A stretch of DNA of 64,000 nt, from contig CAWBXZ010000005.1 in the NCBI GenBank assembly GCA_963792855.1, positions 434,001-498,000 on the forward strand, in the 5' to 3' direction. The translations under genes were made by a program, and so were the position numbers. Numbering within the stretch: the stretch's first letter is position 1; every line of letters begins with the position of its first letter. This document shows positions 57,222-64,000 of the stretch, in pieces. Source of the DNA: SG8-40 sp963792855 (lineage in GTDB: Bacteria; Pseudomonadota; Gammaproteobacteria; Burkholderiales; Eutrophovitaceae). Below the pieces are notes generated by a model. That model saw only the letters and a program-made list of their open reading frames with translations, searched no databases and was not told where the DNA came from.

Positions 57222-57671
57222 ATGAAACACAAGATACCCGTCTCGGTTCTTGTCGTGGTCTATACGCCCGACCTTCAGGTATTGCTTCTGGAGCGAGCCG
57301 ACAAGCCCGGGTTCTGGCAGTCCGTGACAGGCAGTCAGGAGGCCGGAGAGACGCTGGAGGCAACGGCAATACGCGAACTGCAGGAAGAGACCGGTCTGAT
57401 GGCAAGCGACTACCGGCTCGAAGACTGGCACATGAGCAACCGTTTCGAAATCTACAGGCACTGGCGCGGCCGCTATGCACCCGGCGTAACCCACAATACC
57501 GAGCACGTATTCGGCTTGCGGGTGCCCCACGCCGTGCCGGTCACCGTCTCACCCCGCGAGCACCTCGGTTACGAATGGGTGGACAGAGACCATGCAATTG
57601 ACAAGGTCTTCTCGTGGACCAATGCCGCGGCGCTGCGAGTGCTCCCGGATCACGCCAGCGCGCAGGAATGA
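57222..57671 (+). CDS. nudB: Dihydroneopterin triphosphate diphosphatase
   Basis: NudB removes pyrophosphate from dihydroneopterin triphosphate, an early step of folate synthesis. The 149-residue protein has a perfect Nudix box (GSQEAGETLEATAIRELQEE, then TGL) and the NudB-typical FWQSVTGS and RYAPGVTHNTEHVFGL. The start of MKHKIPVSVLVVVY fits the family. It lies 105 bp after aspS in the same direction, a common arrangement. Confidence 0.9.
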   Translation: MKHKIPVSVLVVVYTPDLQVLLLERADKPGFWQSVTGSQEAGETLEATAIRELQEETGLMASDYRLEDWHMSNRFEIYRHWRGRYAPGVTHNTEHVFGLRVPHAVPVTVSPREHLGYEWVDRDHAIDKVFSWTNAAALRVLPDHASAQE

Positions 57672-57743
57672 AACAAACGCAACATGTGCGGGTCTCAATA
57701 ACATGCCCGGTCCCATATAATCGGCGTTTCACCGCCGTAGTGA

Positions 57744-57794
57744 TATTGACCGAACCGGGTATTGATCGAACCAGTATTAATCGAACCGATATTG
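57744..57794 (+). repeat. 15-16 bp tandem repeat in the nadA leader
   Basis: Three units, TATTGACCGAACCGGG (57744-57759), TATTGATCGAACCAG (57760-57774) and TATTAATCGAACCGA (57775-57789), are followed by a partial fourth (TATTG). The array ends 13 bp before the nadA ATG, so it would be in the 5' untranslated mRNA. Confidence 0.85.
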
Positions 57795-57807
57795 AAGGCA
57801 AGGACGC

Positions 57808-58908
57808 ATGACACAAGCAACTGCTGTCGCTTTTGAGCAATACAGCGAGCTCGATGATACGGATTGCGATGCCCGTATCATCGCCGCGAAGGACGCGCTC
57901 CGGGATCGCGCGATCATCCTTGGACACCACTATCAGCGAGCCGACGTTTACAAGCATGCGGATCTGACGGGCGACTCTCTGAAGCTTTCGAAGCTGGCCG
58001 GCGAGGCGAAGGCGCGATACATCATATTCTGCGGCGTGCACTTCATGGCTGAAGTCGCCGACATCCTTTCCCAGCCCGAGCAAGTGTCGATACTCCCGGA
58101 CATGGCCGCAGGTTGTTCGATGGCTGACATGGCGAACCTCGCCAAGGTCGAGCGCGCCTGGTCCGAGTTGTCGGAGGTTCTCGACCCCGATCAACAAGTC
58201 ACGCCGGTCACGTATATCAATTCGGCGGCTGACCTGAAGGCATTCTGTGGCGAGCACGGCGGGATCGTTTGTACCTCTTCCAATGCGCGCAAGATTCTCG
58301 AATGGTCGTTTGCGCGACGAAGCAAGGTGCTGTTCTTTCCCGATCAGCACCTTGGGCGCTGGAGCGGCCATACCATGGGCATACCGCCGGAGCAGATGCA
58401 GGTCTGGGATCCGGACGAATGGATGGGCGGTTTGACGCCGGGGCAAATCGATTCGGCCAGGATTTTGCTCTGGAAAGGGCACTGCTCGGTGCATCAGATG
58501 TTTCAGCCCCAGCACATCCTGAAGTTTCGAAACCAGCATCCGGACGGACTGGTGATTTCGCACCCCGAATGCCGTTTCGAAGTCTGCAATCTCTCGGATT
58601 ATGTCGGCTCGACCGAATACATCATCGAAACCATACGCGAAGCGCCGGCGAATACCCGCTGGCTGGTCGGAACGGAGTTGAATCTGGTCAATCGCATTGC
58701 GGAGGAGTTCAGACCGCAGGGCAAGATCGTCCAGTTCATGTCGCCGCTGGTCTGTATGTGTTCGACCATGAACCGAATCGATCCGCAGCACCTTGCCTGG
58801 TGTCTCGAGAATCTGCTGGACGGCAATGTTGTCAACCGGATCCAGGTGCCGGATCGCGACAAGGTTATGGCGCGGACTGCTCTGCAACGCATGCTCGATG
58901 TTTCCTGA
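57808..58908 (+). CDS. nadA: Quinolinate synthase
   Basis: NadA condenses iminoaspartate with dihydroxyacetone phosphate to quinolinate in NAD synthesis, using a [4Fe-4S] cluster. The 366-residue protein has ILGHHYQRADVYKHADLTGD, IIFCGVHFMAE, GCSMADMAN, FLPDQHLG-type (FFPDQHLGRWSGH), HPECRFEVCNLSDYVGSTE and CMCSTMNRIDPQHL, which include the three cluster cysteines. AAGGCAAGGA lies before the ATG. No other NAD synthesis gene is adjacent. Confidence 0.97.
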   Translation: MTQATAVAFEQYSELDDTDCDARIIAAKDALRDRAIILGHHYQRADVYKHADLTGDSLKLSKLAGEAKARYIIFCGVHFMAEVADILSQPEQVSILPDMAAGCSMADMANLAKVERAWSELSEVLDPDQQVTPVTYINSAADLKAFCGEHGGIVCTSSNARKILEWSFARRSKVLFFPDQHLGRWSGHTMGIPPEQMQVWDPDEWMGGLTPGQIDSARILLWKGHCSVHQMFQPQHILKFRNQHPDGLVISHPECRFEVCNLSDYVGSTEYIIETIREAPANTRWLVGTELNLVNRIAEEFRPQGKIVQFMSPLVCMCSTMNRIDPQHLAWCLENLLDGNVVNRIQVPDRDKVMARTALQRMLDVS

Positions 58909-58929
58909 CTCACCTGGCAACCACTGAGT

Positions 58930-59505
58930 ATGGTGTCCCGTCCCGGTGTCGCGGCATGGGCGGCTTTTCTCATGCTGTCATGCCTGGGGCCGGGCATTGG
59001 CTCTGCCCGGGAGCCGGCGACGACCACTGTTTTCGTTGAGCGCAACGGTGACGTTTTCGAGGTCGAGGCGGCCAGTCGTGTTCGTGCCGGCACAGATGCG
59101 GCGTGGGCGGTACTGACGGACTACGAGGGCTACGTATATTTCGTACCCGGAATGACGCAGAGTCGCCGCCTCGGTAAACTGCCCTTGCGCATCGAGCAGC
59201 GCGGCGAGTTCGGCGTGCTGTTCTTTCGAAAGCAAGTGTACTCGACGCTGGAAGTAGAGGAGAACGCACCGGCGGAAATCCGTTTCCGCGCATTGGCAGG
59301 CAATTTGCGCACATTGGACACCCATGTCCAGCTGCGCGTCGACGGCGATCATGTCGTCGTGGACTATCGGTCGGTGATCGAGCCTGATTTCTGGGTGCCC
59401 CCGGTGATTGGCACACCGATTGTCCGTGCCGCTATCCACCGAAAACTTGATGCCGTTGCCAATGAAATCGAACGGCGCGCAACAGACATGAACGCAAGCC
59501 AATGA
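58930..59505 (+). CDS. Exported START-like (SRPBCC) protein
   Basis: The 191-residue protein has a signal peptide (AAWAAFLMLSCLGPGIGSARE) and a START/cyclase-like fold recognised from the pattern VRAGTDAAWAVLTDYEGYVYF and the C-terminal helix AIHRKLDAVANEIERRA. This fold binds hydrophobic ligands in a deep pocket; the ligand here is not known. It starts 21 bp after nadA and overlaps the next gene by four bases (ATGA), so the pair is probably cotranscribed. Confidence 0.8.
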   Translation: MVSRPGVAAWAAFLMLSCLGPGIGSAREPATTTVFVERNGDVFEVEAASRVRAGTDAAWAVLTDYEGYVYFVPGMTQSRRLGKLPLRIEQRGEFGVLFFRKQVYSTLEVEENAPAEIRFRALAGNLRTLDTHVQLRVDGDHVVVDYRSVIEPDFWVPPVIGTPIVRAAIHRKLDAVANEIERRATDMNASQ

Positions 59506-60260
59506 AGACGCTGCAGGTCGTTACCTACAACATGCACAAGGGTTTCTCCCAGTTCCAGCGCGCGCTTTCGGTGCACGACCTGAAGGACCGTCTGGACAAC
59601 CTTTCTGCGGATCTCGTGTTTCTTCAGGAAGTGGTCGGCAGCCATACTCGTCATGCGCGCCGCTATGGTAACTGGCCGGTATCTCCGCAGTACGAATTTC
59701 TCGCCGACCAGCTATGGAGAGATTACGCCTACGGCAAGAACTCGGTCTACGATGCGGGCCATCATGGCAATGCCATTCTGTCGAAATATCCGATCGTAAA
59801 CTGGGCGAACGAGGACATCTCGATGAGCCGCCTGGAGCGCCGGGGCTTGCTTCACTGCGAGATCGAAGTTCCCGGTTGGGATCGCCCCCTGCATTGCATC
59901 AATGTGCATCTGGGTTTGTTCGGGCACTGGCGCAAGCGGCAACTGGAGCTGTTGCGACACCGCATCGAGCGGCTGGTGCCGCGCTACGACCCGGTGATCG
60001 TTTGCGGAGACTTCAACGATTGGCGTCTCAAGGCCAGCCGCCAGCTGGCCCATGTTCTCGGGATGCAGGAAGTGTTCGAGAACGTGCACGGCCGGCCGGC
60101 GCGGACGTTTCCCTCGATGCTGCCTTTGCTGCATCTTGATCGTATTTACACACGCGGATTTCGTGTCCGCCTGGCCCATGCGCACCAGGACAGGCGCTGG
60201 GCCCGCATTTCCGATCACATTGCCTTGTCGGCCTTGCTCGAGCGCAACGAATATCAGTAG
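59502..60260 (+). CDS. Endonuclease/exonuclease/phosphatase-family protein
   Basis: The 252-residue protein has the EEP fold: VVTYNMHKGFS (metal Asn), DLVFLQEVVG (metal Glu), NAILSKYPI, INVHLGLFG, VICGDFNDWR (catalytic Asp and Asn) and ISDHIALSA (catalytic His). It resembles YbhP, often found beside cardiolipin synthase genes, but none is present here. The substrate could be a nucleic acid or phospholipid. The gene ends at a palindromic hairpin shared with the convergent creatininase-family gene. Confidence 0.88.
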   Translation: MKTLQVVTYNMHKGFSQFQRALSVHDLKDRLDNLSADLVFLQEVVGSHTRHARRYGNWPVSPQYEFLADQLWRDYAYGKNSVYDAGHHGNAILSKYPIVNWANEDISMSRLERRGLLHCEIEVPGWDRPLHCINVHLGLFGHWRKRQLELLRHRIERLVPRYDPVIVCGDFNDWRLKASRQLAHVLGMQEVFENVHGRPARTFPSMLPLLHLDRIYTRGFRVRLAHAHQDRRWARISDHIALSALLERNEYQ

Positions 60261-60268
60261 CCTTTGTT

Positions 60269-60297
60269 GCCGGAAAAATCCGGGTTTTTCTTCCGGC
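60269..60297. terminator. Bidirectional terminator-like palindrome
   Basis: GCCGGAA (60269-60275) pairs with TTCCGGC (60291-60297), and the interior GAAAAATCCGGGTTTTTC can also pair. It lies between two convergent genes (stops at 60260 and 60376) and has T-rich sequence on each strand, so it may end both transcripts. Confidence 0.6.
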
Positions 60298-60375
60298 CGC
60301 GCGGCTGTTTTTCTCGCTTTCCCTCGCAGGCAATTCAGCGGGTTTTCCGATCACCTGTAGCAGATGCGCTCGTGA

Positions 60376-61131
60376 TCAACGAATCGTGTCCGCCGCAGCG
60401 GCTGTGTCCGGCGGGAGCGGGCAGTTCCTGAGCACAGCGATCTCCTGCAGCAGGTCGTTCACCGTTGCCTCGACAATGACACGCCCCTTTTCCGCGCTCG
60501 CCAGTGTGGCATCGCCGTATATTCCTGTTGGCGAATACACGCCCGGCGCGCCGGCGTGCGGTGTCAGTGGCCCGCTGCCAGGGTGAAAGTCACTCGCCGC
60601 CTTTGTCATGTCGACGCATGCAGGGTCTATATACAACATCATCGACGTTTCGATCTCGTCAGCGTGTGACCCGCCCGGTTGTTGCTGGACGCGTTGTACC
60701 GCGTCATTGCCGGCCCGGTCGATTCGGGTAAAGTGCATCAGGATGCCTCTGGAGGCGAGTGACTGCGCCGCCGGCTCCAGGGCGCGCACCGTTGACACTC
60801 CGGTGTTGAGGACATAGAAACGGCGGGGGCCGAACGCTGCCAGGCTGGTAATGATGTCGATGATCACGTCACGCGCAGTTTCGAGGCGCAGTGAGGCCGA
60901 ACCTGCGTATGCCGCAAAGGCCGGATAGAAGTGGTAAGCGACCGTGGGTGCAATGACAACATCTTCCTGCTCGTCGATTCGTGCGGCGAAGTAGTCCGCC
61001 ATGGTCCGGTCGTTGTCGAGCCTGAGGTGCGGTCCGTGTTCCTTCGCTGCGGCTCCGAGGGGCAGCAGCACCAAAGTGTCGGTATGCAAAGCCTGCCGGG
61101 CCTGCAGCCACGTCAAGTCGGATAGGTACAT
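60376..61131 (-). CDS. Creatininase-family amidohydrolase
   Basis: I chose ATG 61131 (MYLSDLTWLQARQALHTDTL), giving 251 residues; 14 upstream codons are less likely. The creatininase signature is LPLGAAAKEHGPHLRLDND, with the metal-binding Glu, His and Asp, and HADEIETSMMLYIDP carries further metal ligands. Known members hydrolyse creatinine or act on cofactor precursors (MftE, FAPy deformylase), so the name does not fix the reaction. The upstream intergenic region contains short GAACCG repeats. Confidence 0.85.
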   Translation of the reverse strand: MYLSDLTWLQARQALHTDTLVLLPLGAAAKEHGPHLRLDNDRTMADYFAARIDEQEDVVIAPTVAYHFYPAFAAYAGSASLRLETARDVIIDIITSLAAFGPRRFYVLNTGVSTVRALEPAAQSLASRGILMHFTRIDRAGNDAVQRVQQQPGGSHADEIETSMMLYIDPACVDMTKAASDFHPGSGPLTPHAGAPGVYSPTGIYGDATLASAEKGRVIVEATVNDLLQEIAVLRNCPLPPDTAAAADTIR

Positions 61132-61371
61132 GATCGCTCTGCCTTGATCGGGAAGATATCGGCGGCCTGCCAAAGTGGTCGTTGCAGCAGATTATCGCCG
61201 AGCCGGGCCGGGCTGCGGTGTAGAATCCCCGCCAACGGGTGCGGTGTGTCTGTGCTGCATGCGTTCCTTTTCTTGCCGCCTGTTTCCCTGAAACGTGTTT
61301 TTCCGAACCGAGCCCCTACGAACCGAGTGCCGCCGAGCCGTTTCTTCTCATAAGCCGGTGCAAATCGCCTG

Positions 61372-63201
61372 ATGCGACCTGGCGGTATTTCTCCTTCAGA
61401 CGGCGCGGCCGGAGGTGGCTGGCACGTTGTCCGCATGTTGCTTCCCTACCTTTGGGAATTTCGTTGGCGAGTAGCGCTGGCCCTTGTATTCCTGGTCACG
61501 GCAAAGGTGGCCAACGTCAGCGTGCCTCTGGTGATGAAGGAGATCGTTGACGGGCTCGATGCGTCGCGACAGATGTTGGTGCTGCCGCTTGCATTGTTGC
61601 TGATATACGGCGTTTTGCGGTTATCGACGACGCTGTTCGCGGAGTTGCGCGACATCGTGTTCGTGCGCGTGACGCGTCGCGCAATCCGGCGCGTCGCGCT
61701 TGGCGTCTTCCGCCATCTTCACAGCCTCAGTTTGCGCTTTCACCTGGAGCGCCAAACGGGCGGCGTGTCCAGGGATATCGAGCGCGGCACCAAGGGTATC
61801 TCGACCCTGCTGTCCTACGCATTGTTTTCCATCCTTCCGGTAATACTTGAGTTCTCTCTGGTTGCGGTGGTTTTGCTCACCCGGTTTGACTGGCGTTTTG
61901 CGGCGGTTACGTTTGGCGCCGTTGTCGTTTACCTGACTTTTACATTCGTCGTCTCCGAGTGGCGCATGGGTATCCGCCGGCTTGCCAACGAGATCGACTC
62001 ACGCACCAATACCCGCGCCGTTGACAGTTTGCTCAACTATGAAACGGTCAAGTATTTCAACAATGAAGAGTACGAGGCGCGCAAATACGATGAAAATTTG
62101 CGCGACTACGAAAGCGCGGACGTACGAACCGAGGTGTCACTGGGTCTGCTGAACATGGGCCAGAGCGTCATTATCGCCGTCGCGGTCACGTGGCTGATGA
62201 TCCTCTCGGCGCAGGGCGTGGTGGCCGGAGACCTCACAGTGGGCGATCTGGTGCTGGTGAACGGACTGCTGATTCAACTCTATATTCCCCTCAATTTCCT
62301 CGGCATGGTGTACCGGGAAATAAAGCAGGCGCTGATCGACATGGACCGCATGTTCGGTCTATTGGGAGAGGACCGGGAAATCCGCGACAAACCGGGGGCC
62401 GGGAATCTCGATATCCGAAACCCCACAGTCCGTTTTGAACATGTCGGTTTCTACTACGATGCCCGCCGGAGAATACTGGATGATGTCAGTTTCGAGATCG
62501 CAGCCGGACGTACTGTGGCCGTAGTCGGCCACAGTGGTTCCGGAAAGTCGACGCTGGCGCGCCTGCTGTTTCGCTTTTATGACGTTGATGCAGGCAGAAT
62601 CACCATCAACGGCATTGATATTCGCGACGTAACGCAGCAAAGCGTGCGTGCGGCGATCGGTATTGTGCCGCAGGACACGGTGCTGTTTAACGACACGATC
62701 TTTTACAACATTGCATATGGTCGGCCGACGGCCAGCCGCGATGAAGTGATCGAGGCGGCGAAGGCAGCGCATATTCATGCGTTCATTGTGTCGTTGCCCG
62801 ATGGTTACGAAACGCCAGTCGGTGAGCGCGGCCTGAAACTGTCCGGAGGCGAGAAGCAACGGGTTGCCATCGCGCGCGCATTACTCAAAAATCCGCCGGT
62901 ACTGGTGTTTGACGAGGCGACTTCGGCGCTGGATTCGCGCTCAGAACGGGCGATACAGGTGGAGCTGGACCGTATTGCGGCGAAACGAACGGCTCTGGTG
63001 ATTGCGCATCGCCTGTCGACGGTGGTGGATGCTGATCAGATACTGGTGCTCGACCAGGGAAGAATTGTAGAGCGCGGCAAGCACGCGGCGCTGCTCGAAG
63101 CCGGCGGAGTATACGAGAACATGTGGCGGCTGCAACAGGAGCAGGCACGGCGTGTCGATGCGCCAGCGTCACCGGGGGTCGCGAAGCCTTCCGGCGCCTG
63201 A
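61372..63201 (+). CDS. Atm1-like ABC exporter (fused permease and ATPase)
   Basis: The 609-residue half-transporter has an N-terminal membrane domain with about six helices (residues about 25-340) and a C-terminal ATPase. Walker A is VVGHSGSGKSTLARLL near residue 384, and the signature and Walker B are LSGGEKQRVAIARALLKNPP near 490 and VLVFDEATSALDS. The segment NTRAVDSLLNYETVKYFNNE is diagnostic of the Atm1/HMT1 group, which exports glutathione-linked metal or sulfur compounds. The start near 61372 is uncertain; ATG 61435 is an alternative. Confidence 0.9.
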   Translation: MRPGGISPSDGAAGGGWHVVRMLLPYLWEFRWRVALALVFLVTAKVANVSVPLVMKEIVDGLDASRQMLVLPLALLLIYGVLRLSTTLFAELRDIVFVRVTRRAIRRVALGVFRHLHSLSLRFHLERQTGGVSRDIERGTKGISTLLSYALFSILPVILEFSLVAVVLLTRFDWRFAAVTFGAVVVYLTFTFVVSEWRMGIRRLANEIDSRTNTRAVDSLLNYETVKYFNNEEYEARKYDENLRDYESADVRTEVSLGLLNMGQSVIIAVAVTWLMILSAQGVVAGDLTVGDLVLVNGLLIQLYIPLNFLGMVYREIKQALIDMDRMFGLLGEDREIRDKPGAGNLDIRNPTVRFEHVGFYYDARRRILDDVSFEIAAGRTVAVVGHSGSGKSTLARLLFRFYDVDAGRITINGIDIRDVTQQSVRAAIGIVPQDTVLFNDTIFYNIAYGRPTASRDEVIEAAKAAHIHAFIVSLPDGYETPVGERGLKLSGGEKQRVAIARALLKNPPVLVFDEATSALDSRSERAIQVELDRIAAKRTALVIAHRLSTVVDADQILVLDQGRIVERGKHAALLEAGGVYENMWRLQQEQARRVDAPASPGVAKPSGA

Positions 63202-63385
63202 CAACCCGGCCAGGCTCGGGAATGGCTCGCCTGGTGCGAACACCGGCACGTCCAGTAGATAGACTGGAAATTTGCTTTTATTTCTAGAAAAAAGGTGCTT
63301 AGCTGTTGATTTTTTGTGGTTTGGGCTCGAAAATTGCAATAAAGGCTGGTTGCTTCCCTTCTGAAAATCGAGACAAGTGATACGC

Positions 63386-64000
63386 ATGAACAGGCTTTCT
63401 CGCGTCATGGAGTTGTGCGTTGCAAGTGTGTGCGCACTAACAATGTTGTGCACCACGGCCGCAGCGGACCCGGGGCAGGGTTCGGTGCGCAAAGTCAATC
63501 TCGGCATCAAATCGGGCCTGGCCCTCGTGATCGACCAGGACAGCGGGGAAGTGCTCTACAGCAAAAACATCGACGAAGTCGTACCGATCGCCTCGATTAC
63601 CAAACTGATGACGGCTATTGTGATCATCGACTCCGGTGTCCCCTTGCTGGAAACGATTACCGTGGACAAGCGCGACATCGACCGTTACAAGGGCTCGCGA
63701 TCAAAGCTGCGGGTCGGTACCAGGCTCATGCGTGCCGAAGCGCTCAAACTGGCGTTGATGGCCTCCGAGAATCGCGCCGCGTCCGCGCTGGCTCGGACCT
63801 TTCCTGGCGGCCAGGACGCATTTGTCGATGCGATGAATGCAAAGGCGTTCGAACTGGGAATGCTCAATTCGCGGTTTGTCGATTCAACCGGCCTTCGTCC
63901 GGAAAACGTCTCCACGGCGCATGATCTTGCCCTGTTGGTCGCCGCCGCACACGCTTACCCGATGATCCGCGATTACACTACGGCGCTCTCGTTTGCGGTC
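63386..64000 (+). CDS. pbpG: PBP7-type D-alanyl-D-alanine endopeptidase (5' part)
   Basis: The gene runs off the window; 205 residues are visible from ATG 63386. A signal peptide (MELCVASVCALTMLCTTAAA, cleavage before about residue 28) is followed by an S11 peptidase/penicillin-binding domain with S70-x-x-K73 (SITK) and S127-x-N129 (SEN). The KTG motif lies beyond the edge. PBP7 cuts D-Ala-meso-DAP cross-links in the periplasm. The 184 bp upstream are AT-rich, with TTGATT near 63307 as a possible -35 box, but no clear -10 was identified. Confidence 0.9.
   Translation, partial: MNRLSRVMELCVASVCALTMLCTTAAADPGQGSVRKVNLGIKSGLALVIDQDSGEVLYSKNIDEVVPIASITKLMTAIVIIDSGVPLLETITVDKRDIDRYKGSRSKLRVGTRLMRAEALKLALMASENRAASALARTFPGGQDAFVDAMNAKAFELGMLNSRFVDSTGLRPENVSTAHDLALLVAAAHAYPMIRDYTTALSFAV

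Overview
The window is a GC-rich bacterial chromosome segment dominated by the large transcription and translation superoperon. The organism is most likely a gammaproteobacterium, inferred from gene order. The tRNA-tuf, secE-nusG-rplKAJL-rpoBC, str, S10, spc and alpha clusters form one continuous block. secY is followed directly by rpmJ with no infA between them. rplQ is followed by uvrA, a YajR-like MFS gene and ssb, as in Pseudomonas. No rRNA genes, CRISPR arrays, transposases or phage genes were seen. A genus cannot be assigned from the sequence alone.

Positions 1-7.9 kb hold an accessory metabolic neighbourhood. It contains a LarA-type nickel-pincer racemase, a small membrane protein, two enolase-superfamily (mandelate racemase/muconate lactonizing type) enzymes, a secreted alkaline phosphatase, a RidA protein and a Tas-like aldo/keto reductase. 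The mix suggests catabolism of hydroxy or sugar acids, but no substrate can be named.

Positions 7.9-40.6 kb hold the superoperon. A consensus promoter drives tRNA-Tyr, tRNA-Gly, tRNA-Thr, tufA and tRNA-Trp. Then come secE-nusG, rplKA, an L10-type leader, rplJL, rpoBC, rpsL-rpsG-fusA-tufB, the S10 and spc clusters, secY-rpmJ and rpsM-rpsK-rpsD-rpoA-rplQ, closed by a good intrinsic terminator. Internal promoters precede rpsL (overlapping the rpoC stop codon) and rplN. Unusual points are ribosomal protein L30 with a histone-like Lys/Ala-rich tail, tuf genes that are almost identical but differ by two units of a 17-bp tandem repeat at their 3' ends, and a terminator-like hairpin between the str promoter and rpsL.

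Positions 40.6-53.9 kb hold uvrA (minus), an MFS transporter, an ssb gene broken by two apparent 1-base deletions and ending inside a 183-bp MITE-like inverted-repeat element, an OprB-type porin, a fused indolepyruvate:ferredoxin oxidoreductase, a PhzF-family protein, a DUF1272 protein, a 540-bp stretch without a clear gene, and an exported methyltransferase-like protein. Positions 53.9-64 kb hold a GDPD-family phosphodiesterase, an FmdB-type zinc ribbon protein, aspS, nudB, nadA, an exported START-like protein overlapping an endonuclease/exonuclease/phosphatase gene, a creatininase-family gene, an Atm1-like ABC exporter and the start of a PBP7-type D,D-endopeptidase.

Most of the window is conserved housekeeping sequence. 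I did not find a convincing new multi-gene system. The best leads are the L30 tail, the ssb/MITE locus, and short 15-18 bp tandem repeats that recur at several unrelated sites, some sharing a GAACC core.
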